Assembly (NCBI RefSeq): GCF_001280005.1
Contig: NZ_LGDW01000116.1
Coordinates: forward strand, 1 to 8,924
Length of the DNA stretch: 8,924 nucleotides
DNA from: Streptomyces sp. NRRL WC-3618
GTDB taxonomy: Bacteria > Actinomycetota > Actinomycetes > Streptomycetales > Streptomycetaceae
Reading direction: 5' to 3'
Shown: positions 1 to 6,910 of the stretch, in pieces
Position numbering within the stretch: position 1 is the first letter of the stretch
Layout of the letters: each line of letters starts with the position of its first letter
The notes under the pieces: model-generated
Told to the model about the DNA's origin: nothing
Seen by the model: only the letters and a program-made list of their open reading frames with translations
Database searches by the model: none
Program-made: the position numbers and the translations under genes

Positions 1-1396
1 ACTGACTGCTCTCCAACCCAGAAGCGAACGCCTCCGTAATACGCCCCCTCTCCGCCACCGACCCCGCCTCCGCCAACGCCCCCGGCAGGGAACTCCCCGC
101 GAACCGCGAACTCAGCACCGCGCCAAGCACCGCAACCCCCAGCCCCTGTCCAAGCTCCCCCACCGTCCCGTTGATCCCCGCCCCGACACCGGCCTTCTCC
201 GGCGGAATCGAGCTCAAGATCGCGTGCGCCATCGCCGGACTGGCCACCGCGGCCCCCGTACCGACGAGCAGCAGGCCCAGCAACGTACCCGCGTAACCGC
301 CGGAGGCGACCGTCGCGATAGAGACGAGCCCGCCCGCCATCAGCGCCATGCCCAGCCCGATGGCAAGCGGCGTGCCGAGCTTCGCCGCCCATTTCGCGGA
401 CACCCCGGTGAAGTTGAGGGCCACGATCGCGAGCGCGAGCGGTGCCGTACGCAGCCCGGCCTCCAGGGGGCCGTAGCCGAGCACGAACTGCATGTGCTGG
501 GTGAGCAGGAAGAGCGACCCGCCCATCCCGAAGCTGATCAGCATCGCGCCCGCGACCGCTCCGGTGAACCGCCGGTTCCTGAAGAACTGCATGTCGAGCA
601 TGGGGTACGGGACCCGGCTCTCCCAGTACGCGAAGGCGCCCAGCACCACGACCGCGACGGTGCCCGGCACCAGCACACGGCCGGATGTCCAGCCGTGCCC
701 GGGCCCGGAGATGATCGCGAACACGAGCGAGGACATACCTACCGTGGAGAGCACCGCGCCGAGGATGTCCGGGCGGTCGCCGGTGGGGTTCTTCGACTCG
801 GGTACGAGGGCCACGACCGCCACCAGCCCCAGCGCCGCGACCGGGATGTTGACGAGGAAGATCGCGCCCCACCAGAAGTGGTTCAGCATGAAGCCGCCGA
901 GCAGCGGGCCGGTGGCGAACCCGAGCGAGTTGACCGCGGCCCAGATGCCGATGGCCTTCGGCTGCTGCTCGGGCGTGAAGATCTGCATGGCCACGGCGAG
1001 AGTGGTCGTCATCAGCAGCGCGCCGCCGACGCCCATTCCGGCGCGCGCCGCGATCAACTGGCCGGTGCTGTCCGCCAGTCCGGCGGTCAGCGAGCCCACG
1101 CCGAACAGGGCGAGGCCCGCGATGAGCATCTTCTTGCGGCCGTAGCGGTCGGCCGCGCTCCCGGCGGTGAGCAGCAGGCCCGCCTGGACGAGCGAGTACG
1201 CGTTGATCATCCACTGGATGTCGGCGGTGCGGGCGCCCAACTCCCGGGTGAGGGAGGGGATCGCGACGTTCAGGACGGTGTTGTCGAGCAGCACGGTGAG
1301 CTGCGCGAGACAGATGACGCCGAGGATCAGCCAGCGTTGGGGATGGCCCTGGGCGGGCGGGGACTCAAGGTGGTTCACCTGAGGGGACGTAGACAT
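1..1396 (-). CDS. DHA2-family MFS drug exporter (EmrB/QacA-like), C-terminus cut by window edge
   Basis: Proton-driven multidrug exporter of the 14-helix DHA2 branch of the major facilitator superfamily, acting in the cytoplasmic membrane. I translated 465 codons from the ATG at 1396 with no stop before the window edge; the family is usually about 480-520 residues, so only the tail is missing. Visible signatures are LDNTVLNVAIPSL in helix 1 (residues 38-50, the DHA2 form of motif D), GSAADRYGRKKM in the loop after helix 2 (79-90, motif A), and a motif C-like stretch NSLGFATGPLLGG in helix 5 (156-168). The rest is hydrophobic helices. The gene lies downstream of the glycosyltransferase operon but is separated from it by a terminator and has its own promoter and operator. 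There is no good ribosome site before the ATG, consistent with a leaderless message. The exported substrate cannot be deduced. Confidence 0.93.
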   Translation of the reverse strand, partial: MSTSPQVNHLESPPAQGHPQRWLILGVICLAQLTVLLDNTVLNVAIPSLTRELGARTADIQWMINAYSLVQAGLLLTAGSAADRYGRKKMLIAGLALFGVGSLTAGLADSTGQLIAARAGMGVGGALLMTTTLAVAMQIFTPEQQPKAIGIWAAVNSLGFATGPLLGGFMLNHFWWGAIFLVNIPVAALGLVAVVALVPESKNPTGDRPDILGAVLSTVGMSSLVFAIISGPGHGWTSGRVLVPGTVAVVVLGAFAYWESRVPYPMLDMQFFRNRRFTGAVAGAMLISFGMGGSLFLLTQHMQFVLGYGPLEAGLRTAPLALAIVALNFTGVSAKWAAKLGTPLAIGLGMALMAGGLVSIATVASGGYAGTLLGLLLVGTGAAVASPAMAHAILSSIPPEKAGVGAGINGTVGELGQGLGVAVLGAVLSSRFAGSSLPGALAEAGSVAERGRITEAFASGLESSQ

Positions 1397-1434
1397 GTTG
1401 TACACCGTAGAAGAGTTCCTATACGGCGTACAAC
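1397..1434 (-). promoter_or_regulatory. Promoter with embedded TetR-type double operator for the MFS exporter
   Basis: On the minus strand there is a -35-like TTGTAC (1433-1428), an 18-bp spacer, a -10-like TACGGT (1409-1404), and 7 bp to the ATG at 1396. This would start the mRNA at the A of the ATG, and no Shine-Dalgarno sequence is present. The same DNA is an imperfect inverted repeat with arms GTTGTACACCGTAG (1397-1410) and CTATACGGCGTACAAC (1419-1434). Each arm contains a TAC-N3-GTA box (1401-1409 and 1422-1430), with box starts 21 bp apart, two helical turns. A repressor bound here would cover both promoter elements. TetR control is inferred from the transporter type and the palindromes. 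An alternative -10, TATAGG, lies about 13 bp further upstream but has no matching -35. Confidence 0.62.
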
Positions 1435-1445
1435 GAATAATGAGA

Positions 1446-1481
1446 CGGTGGGCCCGGAGCGCTCCCGCTCCGAACCCACCG
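1446..1481 (-). terminator. Rho-independent-type terminator of the TCS-glycosyltransferase operon
   Basis: Arms 1446-1461 and 1466-1481 form a 16-bp stem with a 4-nt loop. In the minus-strand RNA every position pairs, with two G-U wobbles; in the plus-strand RNA those positions become A-C mismatches, so the hairpin fits minus-strand transcription. It lies 17 bp after the GT39 stop codon. The following sequence (TCTCATTATT) is only modestly U-rich, which is common for Streptomyces terminators. Confidence 0.75.
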
Positions 1482-1498
1482 CCTTGAAAAACCGGCCG

Positions 1499-3700
1499 TC
1501 AGCTACTGCCCGCTGGCTGCGTCAGGTCGTAGAAGGTGGCCGAACCCACCGTCACCTTCTTGAAGTTGCTCTCGATCCACGAGCTGATCTGGGACGAGGT
1601 GCTTGCCGTACTGCCGCTGCCGCCGCCGCCCATGCGCCCGCCGCCGGAGCCGCCGAAGCCCCTGGAGCCGCTGGAGATGAAGTAGTGGATCCTGCCGTCC
1701 GCCACGTACTTCTTGAACTCGGCCAACGTCGGGGACGGGTCGGTGCCGTTGAAGCCGCCGATCGCCATCACCGGGGCGCCGGTGGAGAGTTGGTAGCTCG
1801 CCGCGTTCTGGGCACCGATGGCCGCCGCCGCCCAGGTGTACCGACTGGCGTCCTTCTCCAGGAGGGCCTTGGCCGCGCTGCTGACACCGGCGCCGTTGAG
1901 CAGCCCGCCCATGCCACCACCGCCACCGATACCGCCCATGCCACCGCCCATACCGCCGCCGGCACCGAACCGACCGCCGGGGCCGCCCTGCTGCTGGTTG
2001 CCCGGGAAGCCACCGGTACCGCCACCGGGGAAGCCACCGGGGAAGCGGCCAGTGCCGCCACCGGGAAAGCCACCGGCCCGGAGCCGGCCCATGCCGCCGC
2101 GACCGCCCCGTACGGACGGACCCGCCGTGACGATCGAGCCGGTGTGCCCCTCGCCGAGGGTGGTGAGGGAGTACGCGACCGGACCCGCCAGCGCCGCGAC
2201 GAAGCTCAACCCAACGACAGCGAGCGCCAGTTGATGCCCCAGCCGGTTGACGAAGATGAGCCCCAGCGCGGCCACCAGCCCGCCCACCAGCACCAGCCAC
2301 TTCAGCCAGGGCAGGTAGTCGGAGGAACGGTGGAGAAGGACGTACCCCCAGACCGCGGTGGCCGTCATGGCACCCGCGAGCGTCAGCGACGCCCACACCC
2401 TGGCCCGCTCCTGCCAGAGCAGAGCCGCGCCCATGCCGACCAGCGGCGCGAGGTAGGGGGCGAGGGCGACGGTGTAGTAGTCGTGGAAGATGCCCTGCAT
2501 AAAGCTGAAGATCACCATGGTGATCATCAGCGAGCCGCCCCAGAGGAGCAGCGCGGCGCGGGCGCTGTCGGTGCGCCCGATCTTGCGGCCGGCCCAGAGC
2601 GCCGCGACGAGCAGGATCAGCGCGGCCGGGATCAGCCAGGAGATCTGGCCGCCGCTGGTGGAGCTGAACATCCGGTCCCAGCCGGACTCGCCCCACATTC
2701 CGGTGCCGCCGCCGCGCCCACCGCCGCCGACGCTGCCGGTCTCATCGCCGTTGATCCGGCCAAGTCCGTTGTAGCCGAAGGTCAGTTCAAGGAAGGAGTT
2801 GTGCTGCGAGCCGCCGATGTAGGGGCGCGAGGACGCCGGCCACAGCTCGACGATCGCGACCCACCACCCACCCGCGACGACCATCGCGAGCCCGGCGGCC
2901 AGTACCTGTCCGATGCGCCTGCGGACACCTGTCGGCGCGCAGACCACGTACACCAGGGCCAGCACCGGCAGGATCAGGAAGGCCTGGAGCGTCTTGACGA
3001 GGAAGGCGAAACCGATCGCCGTACCCGCCCAGAGCAGCCACTTCGTCTCGGCCTTCGCCATGGCGCGCTGGGTGCAGTAGACGGCGACGGCCATCAGGAG
3101 CGCGAGGAGCGCGTCCGGGTTGTTGAAGCGGAACATCAGCGCGGCGACCGGCGTCAGCGCGAAGACCGCCATCGTGAGGAACCCGGCCATCGCGCTGAAC
3201 CGGCGCCGCACGGACGCGTACAGCACCCCCGCCGTGGCGACGGCCATCAGAACCTGCGGGAACAGGATCGCGAAGGAGCCCAGGCCGAAGAGCCTGACCG
3301 ACAGCGCCATCGGCCACAGGGAGGCCGGCGGCTTGTCGACGGTGATGGCGTTGGAGGCGTCGAGGGAGCCGAAGAAGAACGCCTTCCAGGACTGGCTGCC
3401 GGCCTGAACGGCCGCCGAGTAGAAGGAGTTGGCGTATCCGGAGGCCGTCAGGTTGTACGTGTACAGCGCGCCGATCACCAGCAGCGCGGCCAGGAACGCG
3501 GGCCGCACCCACGGGTGATCCTCGGGCCGACCTCGCCACAGTCCGCGTACGAAGGGCGGGTTGGGCTCACCGAGCGAGGGAGCTGACTCAGCTTTCCCAA
3601 TACCTGCCTTTTGCGGTACGGGTGTTGATTCCAGGGGAGGGTTCGAGGGGCTCGCAACCCCCGGTTCCGGGCTGGTCGTCCGGTCGGAGTGAGTGGTCAT
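1499..3700 (-). CDS. GT39/ArnT-PMT-like membrane glycosyltransferase (YkcB-like) with glycine-rich region
   Basis: A 733-residue polytopic GT-C fold enzyme expected to transfer a sugar from a polyprenyl-phosphate carrier to an acceptor on the outer face of the membrane. The order is a Pro/Ser-rich cytoplasmic N-terminus (1-65), about a dozen or more membrane helices between 67 and 510, and a long extracytoplasmic C-terminus. Family-like motifs are the first outer loop with SLDASNAITVDKPP (112-125; acidic D114 and D122 are catalytic-site candidates), RFNNPDALL (191-199) and GIFHDYYTVALAPY (403-416). After the last helix comes a Gly-rich stretch (about 523-604), a conserved-looking block with YTWAAAAIGAQNAASYQL (621-638), and a second Gly-rich patch (678-698). 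The ATG overlaps the GT2 stop (ATGA), with a GAGGA site 7 nt before it. The pairing with GT2-GtrA resembles B. subtilis YkcB/YkcC. The acceptor (teichoic acid, other wall glycan or protein) is unknown. Confidence 0.9.
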   Translation of the reverse strand: MTTHSDRTTSPEPGVASPSNPPLESTPVPQKAGIGKAESAPSLGEPNPPFVRGLWRGRPEDHPWVRPAFLAALLVIGALYTYNLTASGYANSFYSAAVQAGSQSWKAFFFGSLDASNAITVDKPPASLWPMALSVRLFGLGSFAILFPQVLMAVATAGVLYASVRRRFSAMAGFLTMAVFALTPVAALMFRFNNPDALLALLMAVAVYCTQRAMAKAETKWLLWAGTAIGFAFLVKTLQAFLILPVLALVYVVCAPTGVRRRIGQVLAAGLAMVVAGGWWVAIVELWPASSRPYIGGSQHNSFLELTFGYNGLGRINGDETGSVGGGGRGGGTGMWGESGWDRMFSSTSGGQISWLIPAALILLVAALWAGRKIGRTDSARAALLLWGGSLMITMVIFSFMQGIFHDYYTVALAPYLAPLVGMGAALLWQERARVWASLTLAGAMTATAVWGYVLLHRSSDYLPWLKWLVLVGGLVAALGLIFVNRLGHQLALAVVGLSFVAALAGPVAYSLTTLGEGHTGSIVTAGPSVRGGRGGMGRLRAGGFPGGGTGRFPGGFPGGGTGGFPGNQQQGGPGGRFGAGGGMGGGMGGIGGGGGMGGLLNGAGVSSAAKALLEKDASRYTWAAAAIGAQNAASYQLSTGAPVMAIGGFNGTDPSPTLAEFKKYVADGRIHYFISSGSRGFGGSGGGRMGGGGSGSTASTSSQISSWIESNFKKVTVGSATFYDLTQPAGSS
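2003..2074 (-). repeat. 36-bp tandem duplication in the glycine-rich part of GT39
   Basis: Two adjacent 36-bp units (2003-2038 and 2039-2074), identical at about 30 of 36 positions, encode GGFPGGGTGRFP (residues 543-554) and GGFPGGGTGGFP (555-566). They sit in a longer low-complexity Gly/Phe/Pro/Met stretch of the predicted extracytoplasmic tail. The unit keeps the reading frame, so copy number could vary between strains without breaking the gene. Confidence 0.8.
3697..3700 (-). other. ATGA start/stop overlap coupling GT2-GtrA to GT39
   Basis: The TGA of the GT2-GtrA gene (3699-3697) overlaps the ATG of GT39 (3700-3698). This arrangement usually means translational coupling and supports a joint function for the two enzymes. 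Confidence 0.9.
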
Positions 3701-5031
3701 CGCGGGTTCCTCGGATCCTGGTTGTCGTGCGGGCGCACCGGCTGAAACGCCGAGATGGCGTACGCCTGGTGGACGGACGGGGTCGGCTCATCGGTCTGAT
3801 CCGGGAACACCCAGGCCCTGAAGAGCAGGAACCGCAGCACCGTCGCCGCGAGGTTGGCGACGATGAGCACCGCCAGTTCCGCGGAGTGGCTGGGGTCGCT
3901 GGTCGCCACGCCGAGGGCGGCGAGCGAGCCGCTGGTGAGGGCGAGCCCGATGCCGAAGACGACCAGCCCCTGCGCCTGGTGACGCACCGCCCCGCCCCGG
4001 CCGCGCACCCCGAAGGTCAGGCGCCGGTTGGCCGCGGTGTTCGCGACGGCGGAGACCAGCAGCGCGAGCGCGTTGGCGATCTGCGAGCCGGCGAAACCCC
4101 GGAAGGCGCTGTAGAGCAGCAGGTAGAAGAGGGTCGACAGCCCGCCGACCACACAGAACCCGACGAGCTGACGGGCCAGCCCCTTCGGTACGTCCTTGAT
4201 GTCGCGGTCGCGCGGATCGTCACCGAACGGCCGGGCGAGCCGGTCCAACGGCAGCGAACCGCCGGCCAGGGCCTTACCCACGCGCCACACCCCCCGCAGG
4301 TCGTCGGTGGCCGTCCTGACGAGGCGGACGGTCGAGTCCGGGTCGTCGACCCAGTCGACCGGCACCTCGTGGATGCGCAGGCCCGCCCGCTCGGCGAGCA
4401 CCAGCATCTCGGTGTCGAAGAACCAGCCGGTGTCCTCGATCAGCGGCAGCAGGATCTGGGCGACATCACGCCGGATGGCCTTGAATCCGCACTGCGCGTC
4501 CGTGAAGCGGGCCTGGAGCGAGCCGCGCAGAATCAGGTTGTACGTCCGGCTGATGAACTCCCGCTTGGCACCGCGCACGACGCGTGAGGAGCGGGCGAGC
4601 CGGGAACCGATCGCAAGGTCCGAGTGACCGGAGATCAGCGGTGCCACCAGCGGCAGCAGGGCATTCAGGTCGGTCGACAGGTCGACGTCCATGTAGGCGA
4701 GGATCGGCGCGTCGGAGGAGGACCACACGGTCCGCAGGGCCCGGCCGCGCCCCTTCTGGTCCAGCCGGAAGGAGCTGACCTCCGGTATCTCCGCCGCCAT
4801 CCGCGCCGCCACCAGGGGAGTGGTGTCCGTGGACGCGTTGTCCGCGACCGTGATGCGGAACGCGTAGGGGAACGTGCGTTTGAGGTGCTCGTGCAGTCGG
4901 AGCACGCATGGCTGGAGGTCCCTCTCCTCGTTGTAGACGGGGATCACTACGTCCAGGACAGGCGCACCGGCTACCGAGGCCGGGAGATGCTCCCGCGCCG
5001 GCAGGGTGCCGGGAGAAGAGTCGGTTCGCAT
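3697..5031 (-). CDS. GT2 polyprenyl-phosphate glycosyltransferase fused to a GtrA-like membrane domain
   Basis: A 444-residue protein. The N-terminal half is a dolichol-phosphate-mannose-synthase-like GT2 domain: PVYNEE (31-36), DNASTDTT (64-71), the metal/nucleotide-binding DVD (115-117), GSR (142-144) and DAQCGFKAIRRD (178-189). It should transfer a sugar from a nucleotide-sugar to polyprenyl phosphate at the inner membrane face. The C-terminal part (about 285-409) looks like GtrA/DPMS-flippase: four hydrophobic helices, GFCVVGGLSTLFYLLL (291-306), NTAANRRLTF (331-340) and a final FLLFRAWVF (401-409). Fusing both steps leaves GT39 downstream as the third component of a Gtr-type glycosylation system. 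The start at 5031 is chosen because it precedes the GT2 fold closely and has a weak GAAAG site 8 nt upstream; a longer reading would run back through the kinase gene. It begins 14 nt after the kinase stop and overlaps GT39 by 4 nt. Confidence 0.92.
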   Translation of the reverse strand: MRTDSSPGTLPAREHLPASVAGAPVLDVVIPVYNEERDLQPCVLRLHEHLKRTFPYAFRITVADNASTDTTPLVAARMAAEIPEVSSFRLDQKGRGRALRTVWSSSDAPILAYMDVDLSTDLNALLPLVAPLISGHSDLAIGSRLARSSRVVRGAKREFISRTYNLILRGSLQARFTDAQCGFKAIRRDVAQILLPLIEDTGWFFDTEMLVLAERAGLRIHEVPVDWVDDPDSTVRLVRTATDDLRGVWRVGKALAGGSLPLDRLARPFGDDPRDRDIKDVPKGLARQLVGFCVVGGLSTLFYLLLYSAFRGFAGSQIANALALLVSAVANTAANRRLTFGVRGRGGAVRHQAQGLVVFGIGLALTSGSLAALGVATSDPSHSAELAVLIVANLAATVLRFLLFRAWVFPDQTDEPTPSVHQAYAISAFQPVRPHDNQDPRNPR

Positions 5032-5045
5032 GGGACCGACTTTCG

Positions 5046-6899
5046 TCAGGCCCCCTGTCGCGCCCGTGTGCTGGCACTGTGCTGCGCCTGTGAGTCCGCG
5101 TGCCGGCCATACGGTTGCCGGTCGGCCGACCGCCGGTCGTCCGGTTGCATGTGGTCCAGCTGCCGGTCGTCCGCGTGCCGGTCGCCCGGCTGCCGGTTCT
5201 TTTCGGAGGCTTCGGAGGCGTCGGAGGCGGGAGCAGGCAGACGCACCGTGAAGACGGTCTGCCCGGGCACACTGTCGACGGTCACGGCACCGCCGTGCGC
5301 GGTCGCGACGGCCCGCACGATGGCGAGCCCGAGCCCGGTGGAGCCGGAGGAACCGGAGGAACCGGAGGAACCGGAGGAACCGGAGGAACGGGAGCGCGAG
5401 GAGTCGCCGCGCGCGAACCGCTCGAACACATGCGGCAACAGGTCGCCCGGGATGCCCTGCCCGTCGTCCTGCACGTCCACACACAGCCACGGCCCGCGCC
5501 GCCGCACGCGCGCCGTGACGGTCGTCCCGGGCGGGCTGTGCGTACGGGCGTTGGCCAGCAGGTTCACCAGGACCTGTTGTAGCCGGGCCGCGTCCGCCCA
5601 CACCAGCGCGGGCTCGTCGGGCAGTTCGAGCCGCCAGTTGTGGTCCCGTCCGGCGGCGCGCGCGTCGCTGACGGTGTCGACGACGAGCGGTACGAGGTCG
5701 GTCCGGTCGAACTGGAGCGGCCGGCCCGCGTCGAGGCGGGCGAGCAGGAGGAGATCCTCGACGAGCAGCGTCATACGCCCCGCCTCCGACTCGATCCGCC
5801 CGAGCGCGTGCCGCGTGTCCGGCCCCGTCTCCTCCCCGCCACGTCTGGTCAGCTCGGCGTACCCGCGAATCGACGCCAGCGGCGTACGCAGCTCATGACT
5901 GGCGTCCGCGACGAACTGACGTACACGCGTCTCGCTCTGCTGGCGCGCGTGCAGGGCGCCGTGCACATGGTCGAGCATCCGGTTCAGGGCCGCGCCGACC
6001 TGGCCGACCTCGGTGTGCGGGTCGGTCTCGGACTCGGCGACGCGTTCGTCGAGGGTCACCTCGCCGGTGTGCAACGGGAGTTCGGAGACCCGGGTGGCGG
6101 TCGAGGCCACCCTGCGGAGGGGGCGCAGGGCCACCGAGACGAGTACGGAGCCCGCGATACCGGCGGCGACGAGACCGGCGCCGGTGACGCTGATCTCCAC
6201 GAGGATCAGGGTGTTGACGGTCGTGGTGACGGAGTGGGTCGGCAGGGCGACGTAGTAGTTGCCCCGGTCGCCGGTGGTGTACTTGACGCGGTACTCGCCG
6301 AGCCCCGTGAGGGTGACGGTGTGCAGGCCGCTGTCGCGGGAGACGGCGGCCAGTTCGGCCCTCTGCGCCTGGTTCAGCGGGACGTCCTTCATGTTCGGGA
6401 CGTCGCTGCTCGTGGAGGTGGAGGTCGACTCCATCTCGGCGATGACCGCGTGGGTGACACCGCCGTTCACATCGACACTGGCAGCGATGGTCTTCGCCTG
6501 CGTACCGCCCCGGGTGACGAAGTCCTGCAACCGCTTCTCCACGGAGGGGAAACCAACTCCCACTCCTGCGCCTGCTCCTGTAGCGGCCATCGTGGGAAAA
6601 CTGCCGTACCCACCAGCCGGACGCTGCCCGTCGCCCTTCGGCGGACCACCGGCACGCTTGGCGGCCTCGGTGACCTGGCTGTCCAACTGCTTGTAGAGGT
6701 GCTGTTCGAGCGCGATGGCCGTCACCGTGCCGATCACGGCACACACCACAGCGATCAACGTGACCGCCGAAACGACGAGCCGCGTACGCAGAGTCCGCGG
6801 CTTACCCTGCCACCGCACCTTCCCCAAAAACTTCTGCAGCACCCTGCCCAGCCTGCCCAGCCTCTGCCGCCCGCCCGCTCTCCGCTTGTTGCTGCTCAC
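5046..6899 (-). CDS. Sensor histidine kinase of an OmpR-type two-component system, with repeat-bearing ATP lid and tail
   Basis: A 617-residue membrane kinase partnered with the response regulator just upstream. The order is a basic N-terminus, TM1 (about 40-63), an extracytoplasmic sensor region of about 165 residues (64-228), TM2 (about 229-257), HAMP (to about 312), HisKA with phospho-acceptor H335 in ADASHELRTPLASIRGY, and a HATPase domain. The latter shows N446/N450 in the N box, DDGQGIP (478-484, G1), FERF (492-495, F box) and TGLGLAIV (521-528, G2). Five SSG units (505-519) lie between the F and G2 boxes, in the ATP lid. After the catalytic core comes a hydrophilic tail (557-617) with two further repeat types. 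The GTG at 6899 is 11 nt after the regulator stop; no clear ribosome site is visible, so coupling is likely. Upstream in-frame codons overlap the regulator gene. The signal sensed is unknown, though the downstream genes suggest an envelope stimulus. Confidence 0.93.
   Translation of the reverse strand: MSSNKRRAGGRQRLGRLGRVLQKFLGKVRWQGKPRTLRTRLVVSAVTLIAVVCAVIGTVTAIALEQHLYKQLDSQVTEAAKRAGGPPKGDGQRPAGGYGSFPTMAATGAGAGVGVGFPSVEKRLQDFVTRGGTQAKTIAASVDVNGGVTHAVIAEMESTSTSTSSDVPNMKDVPLNQAQRAELAAVSRDSGLHTVTLTGLGEYRVKYTTGDRGNYYVALPTHSVTTTVNTLILVEISVTGAGLVAAGIAGSVLVSVALRPLRRVASTATRVSELPLHTGEVTLDERVAESETDPHTEVGQVGAALNRMLDHVHGALHARQQSETRVRQFVADASHELRTPLASIRGYAELTRRGGEETGPDTRHALGRIESEAGRMTLLVEDLLLLARLDAGRPLQFDRTDLVPLVVDTVSDARAAGRDHNWRLELPDEPALVWADAARLQQVLVNLLANARTHSPPGTTVTARVRRRGPWLCVDVQDDGQGIPGDLLPHVFERFARGDSSRSRSSGSSGSSGSSGSSGSTGLGLAIVRAVATAHGGAVTVDSVPGQTVFTVRLPAPASDASEASEKNRQPGDRHADDRQLDHMQPDDRRSADRQPYGRHADSQAQHSASTRARQGA
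5088..5192 (-). repeat. Seven 15-bp units encoding a degenerate pentapeptide repeat in the kinase tail
   Basis: Residues 570-604 divide into seven pentads: QPGDR, HADDR, QLDHM, QPDDR, RSADR, QPYGR, HADSQ. The DNA shows matching 15-bp periodicity, most units ending in GACCGG or a close variant. The tail is polar and lies beyond the last conserved kinase segment, so it is probably disordered. Confidence 0.75.
5119..5132. repeat. Perfect 14-bp palindrome inside the kinase tail repeats
   Basis: CGGTCGGCCGACCG equals its own reverse complement. It falls in the RSADR unit of the pentapeptide repeat and probably arises from repeat composition. A protein-binding role is possible but unsupported. Confidence 0.4.
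5202..5225 (-). repeat. Short 9-bp repeat encoding SDA/SEA/SE in the kinase
   Basis: Residues 559-566 read SDASEASE, encoded by nearly identical 9-bp units (TCC-GAC/GAA-GCC). The repeat links the end of the catalytic domain to the pentapeptide tail. Confidence 0.6.
5344..5388 (-). repeat. Five perfect 9-bp tandem repeats (SSG units) in the kinase ATP lid
   Basis: The plus-strand unit CCGGAGGAA occurs five times head to tail with no mismatch, flanked by degenerate copies. It encodes SSG x5 (residues 505-519), placed between the F box and the G2 box. The length is a multiple of three, so gain or loss of units would shorten or lengthen the lid without a frameshift. Confidence 0.9.
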
Positions 6900-6910
6900 A
6901 ATGGCAGGGA

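Noticed and set aside
224..3586. 1120-codon open frame on the plus strand
   Set aside because: It lies antisense to the exporter and the GT39 gene, runs across both genes and the terminator between them, and its product is Arg/Gly/His/Glu-rich with no domains. It is an artefact of high GC with few stop codons.
5119..5132. 14-bp palindrome as an operator
   Set aside because: It is inside the coding repeat region of the kinase, far from any promoter, and is easily explained by the GC-rich repeat units.
5344..5388. CRISPR array
   Set aside because: The units are 9 bp, contiguous and in frame within a kinase; there are no spacers and no cas genes.
5032..5601. Longer N-terminus for the GT2-GtrA protein
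   Set aside because: The extension is Arg/Ala-rich, out of frame across the kinase gene, and contains no domain; the start at 5031 fits the GT2 fold and has a nearby weak ribosome site.
3622..5898. Plus-strand open frames of 321 and 424 codons
   Set aside because: They are antisense shadows of GT2-GtrA and the kinase, have no recognisable family, and are rich in Arg and Ser as expected for GC-rich antisense frames.
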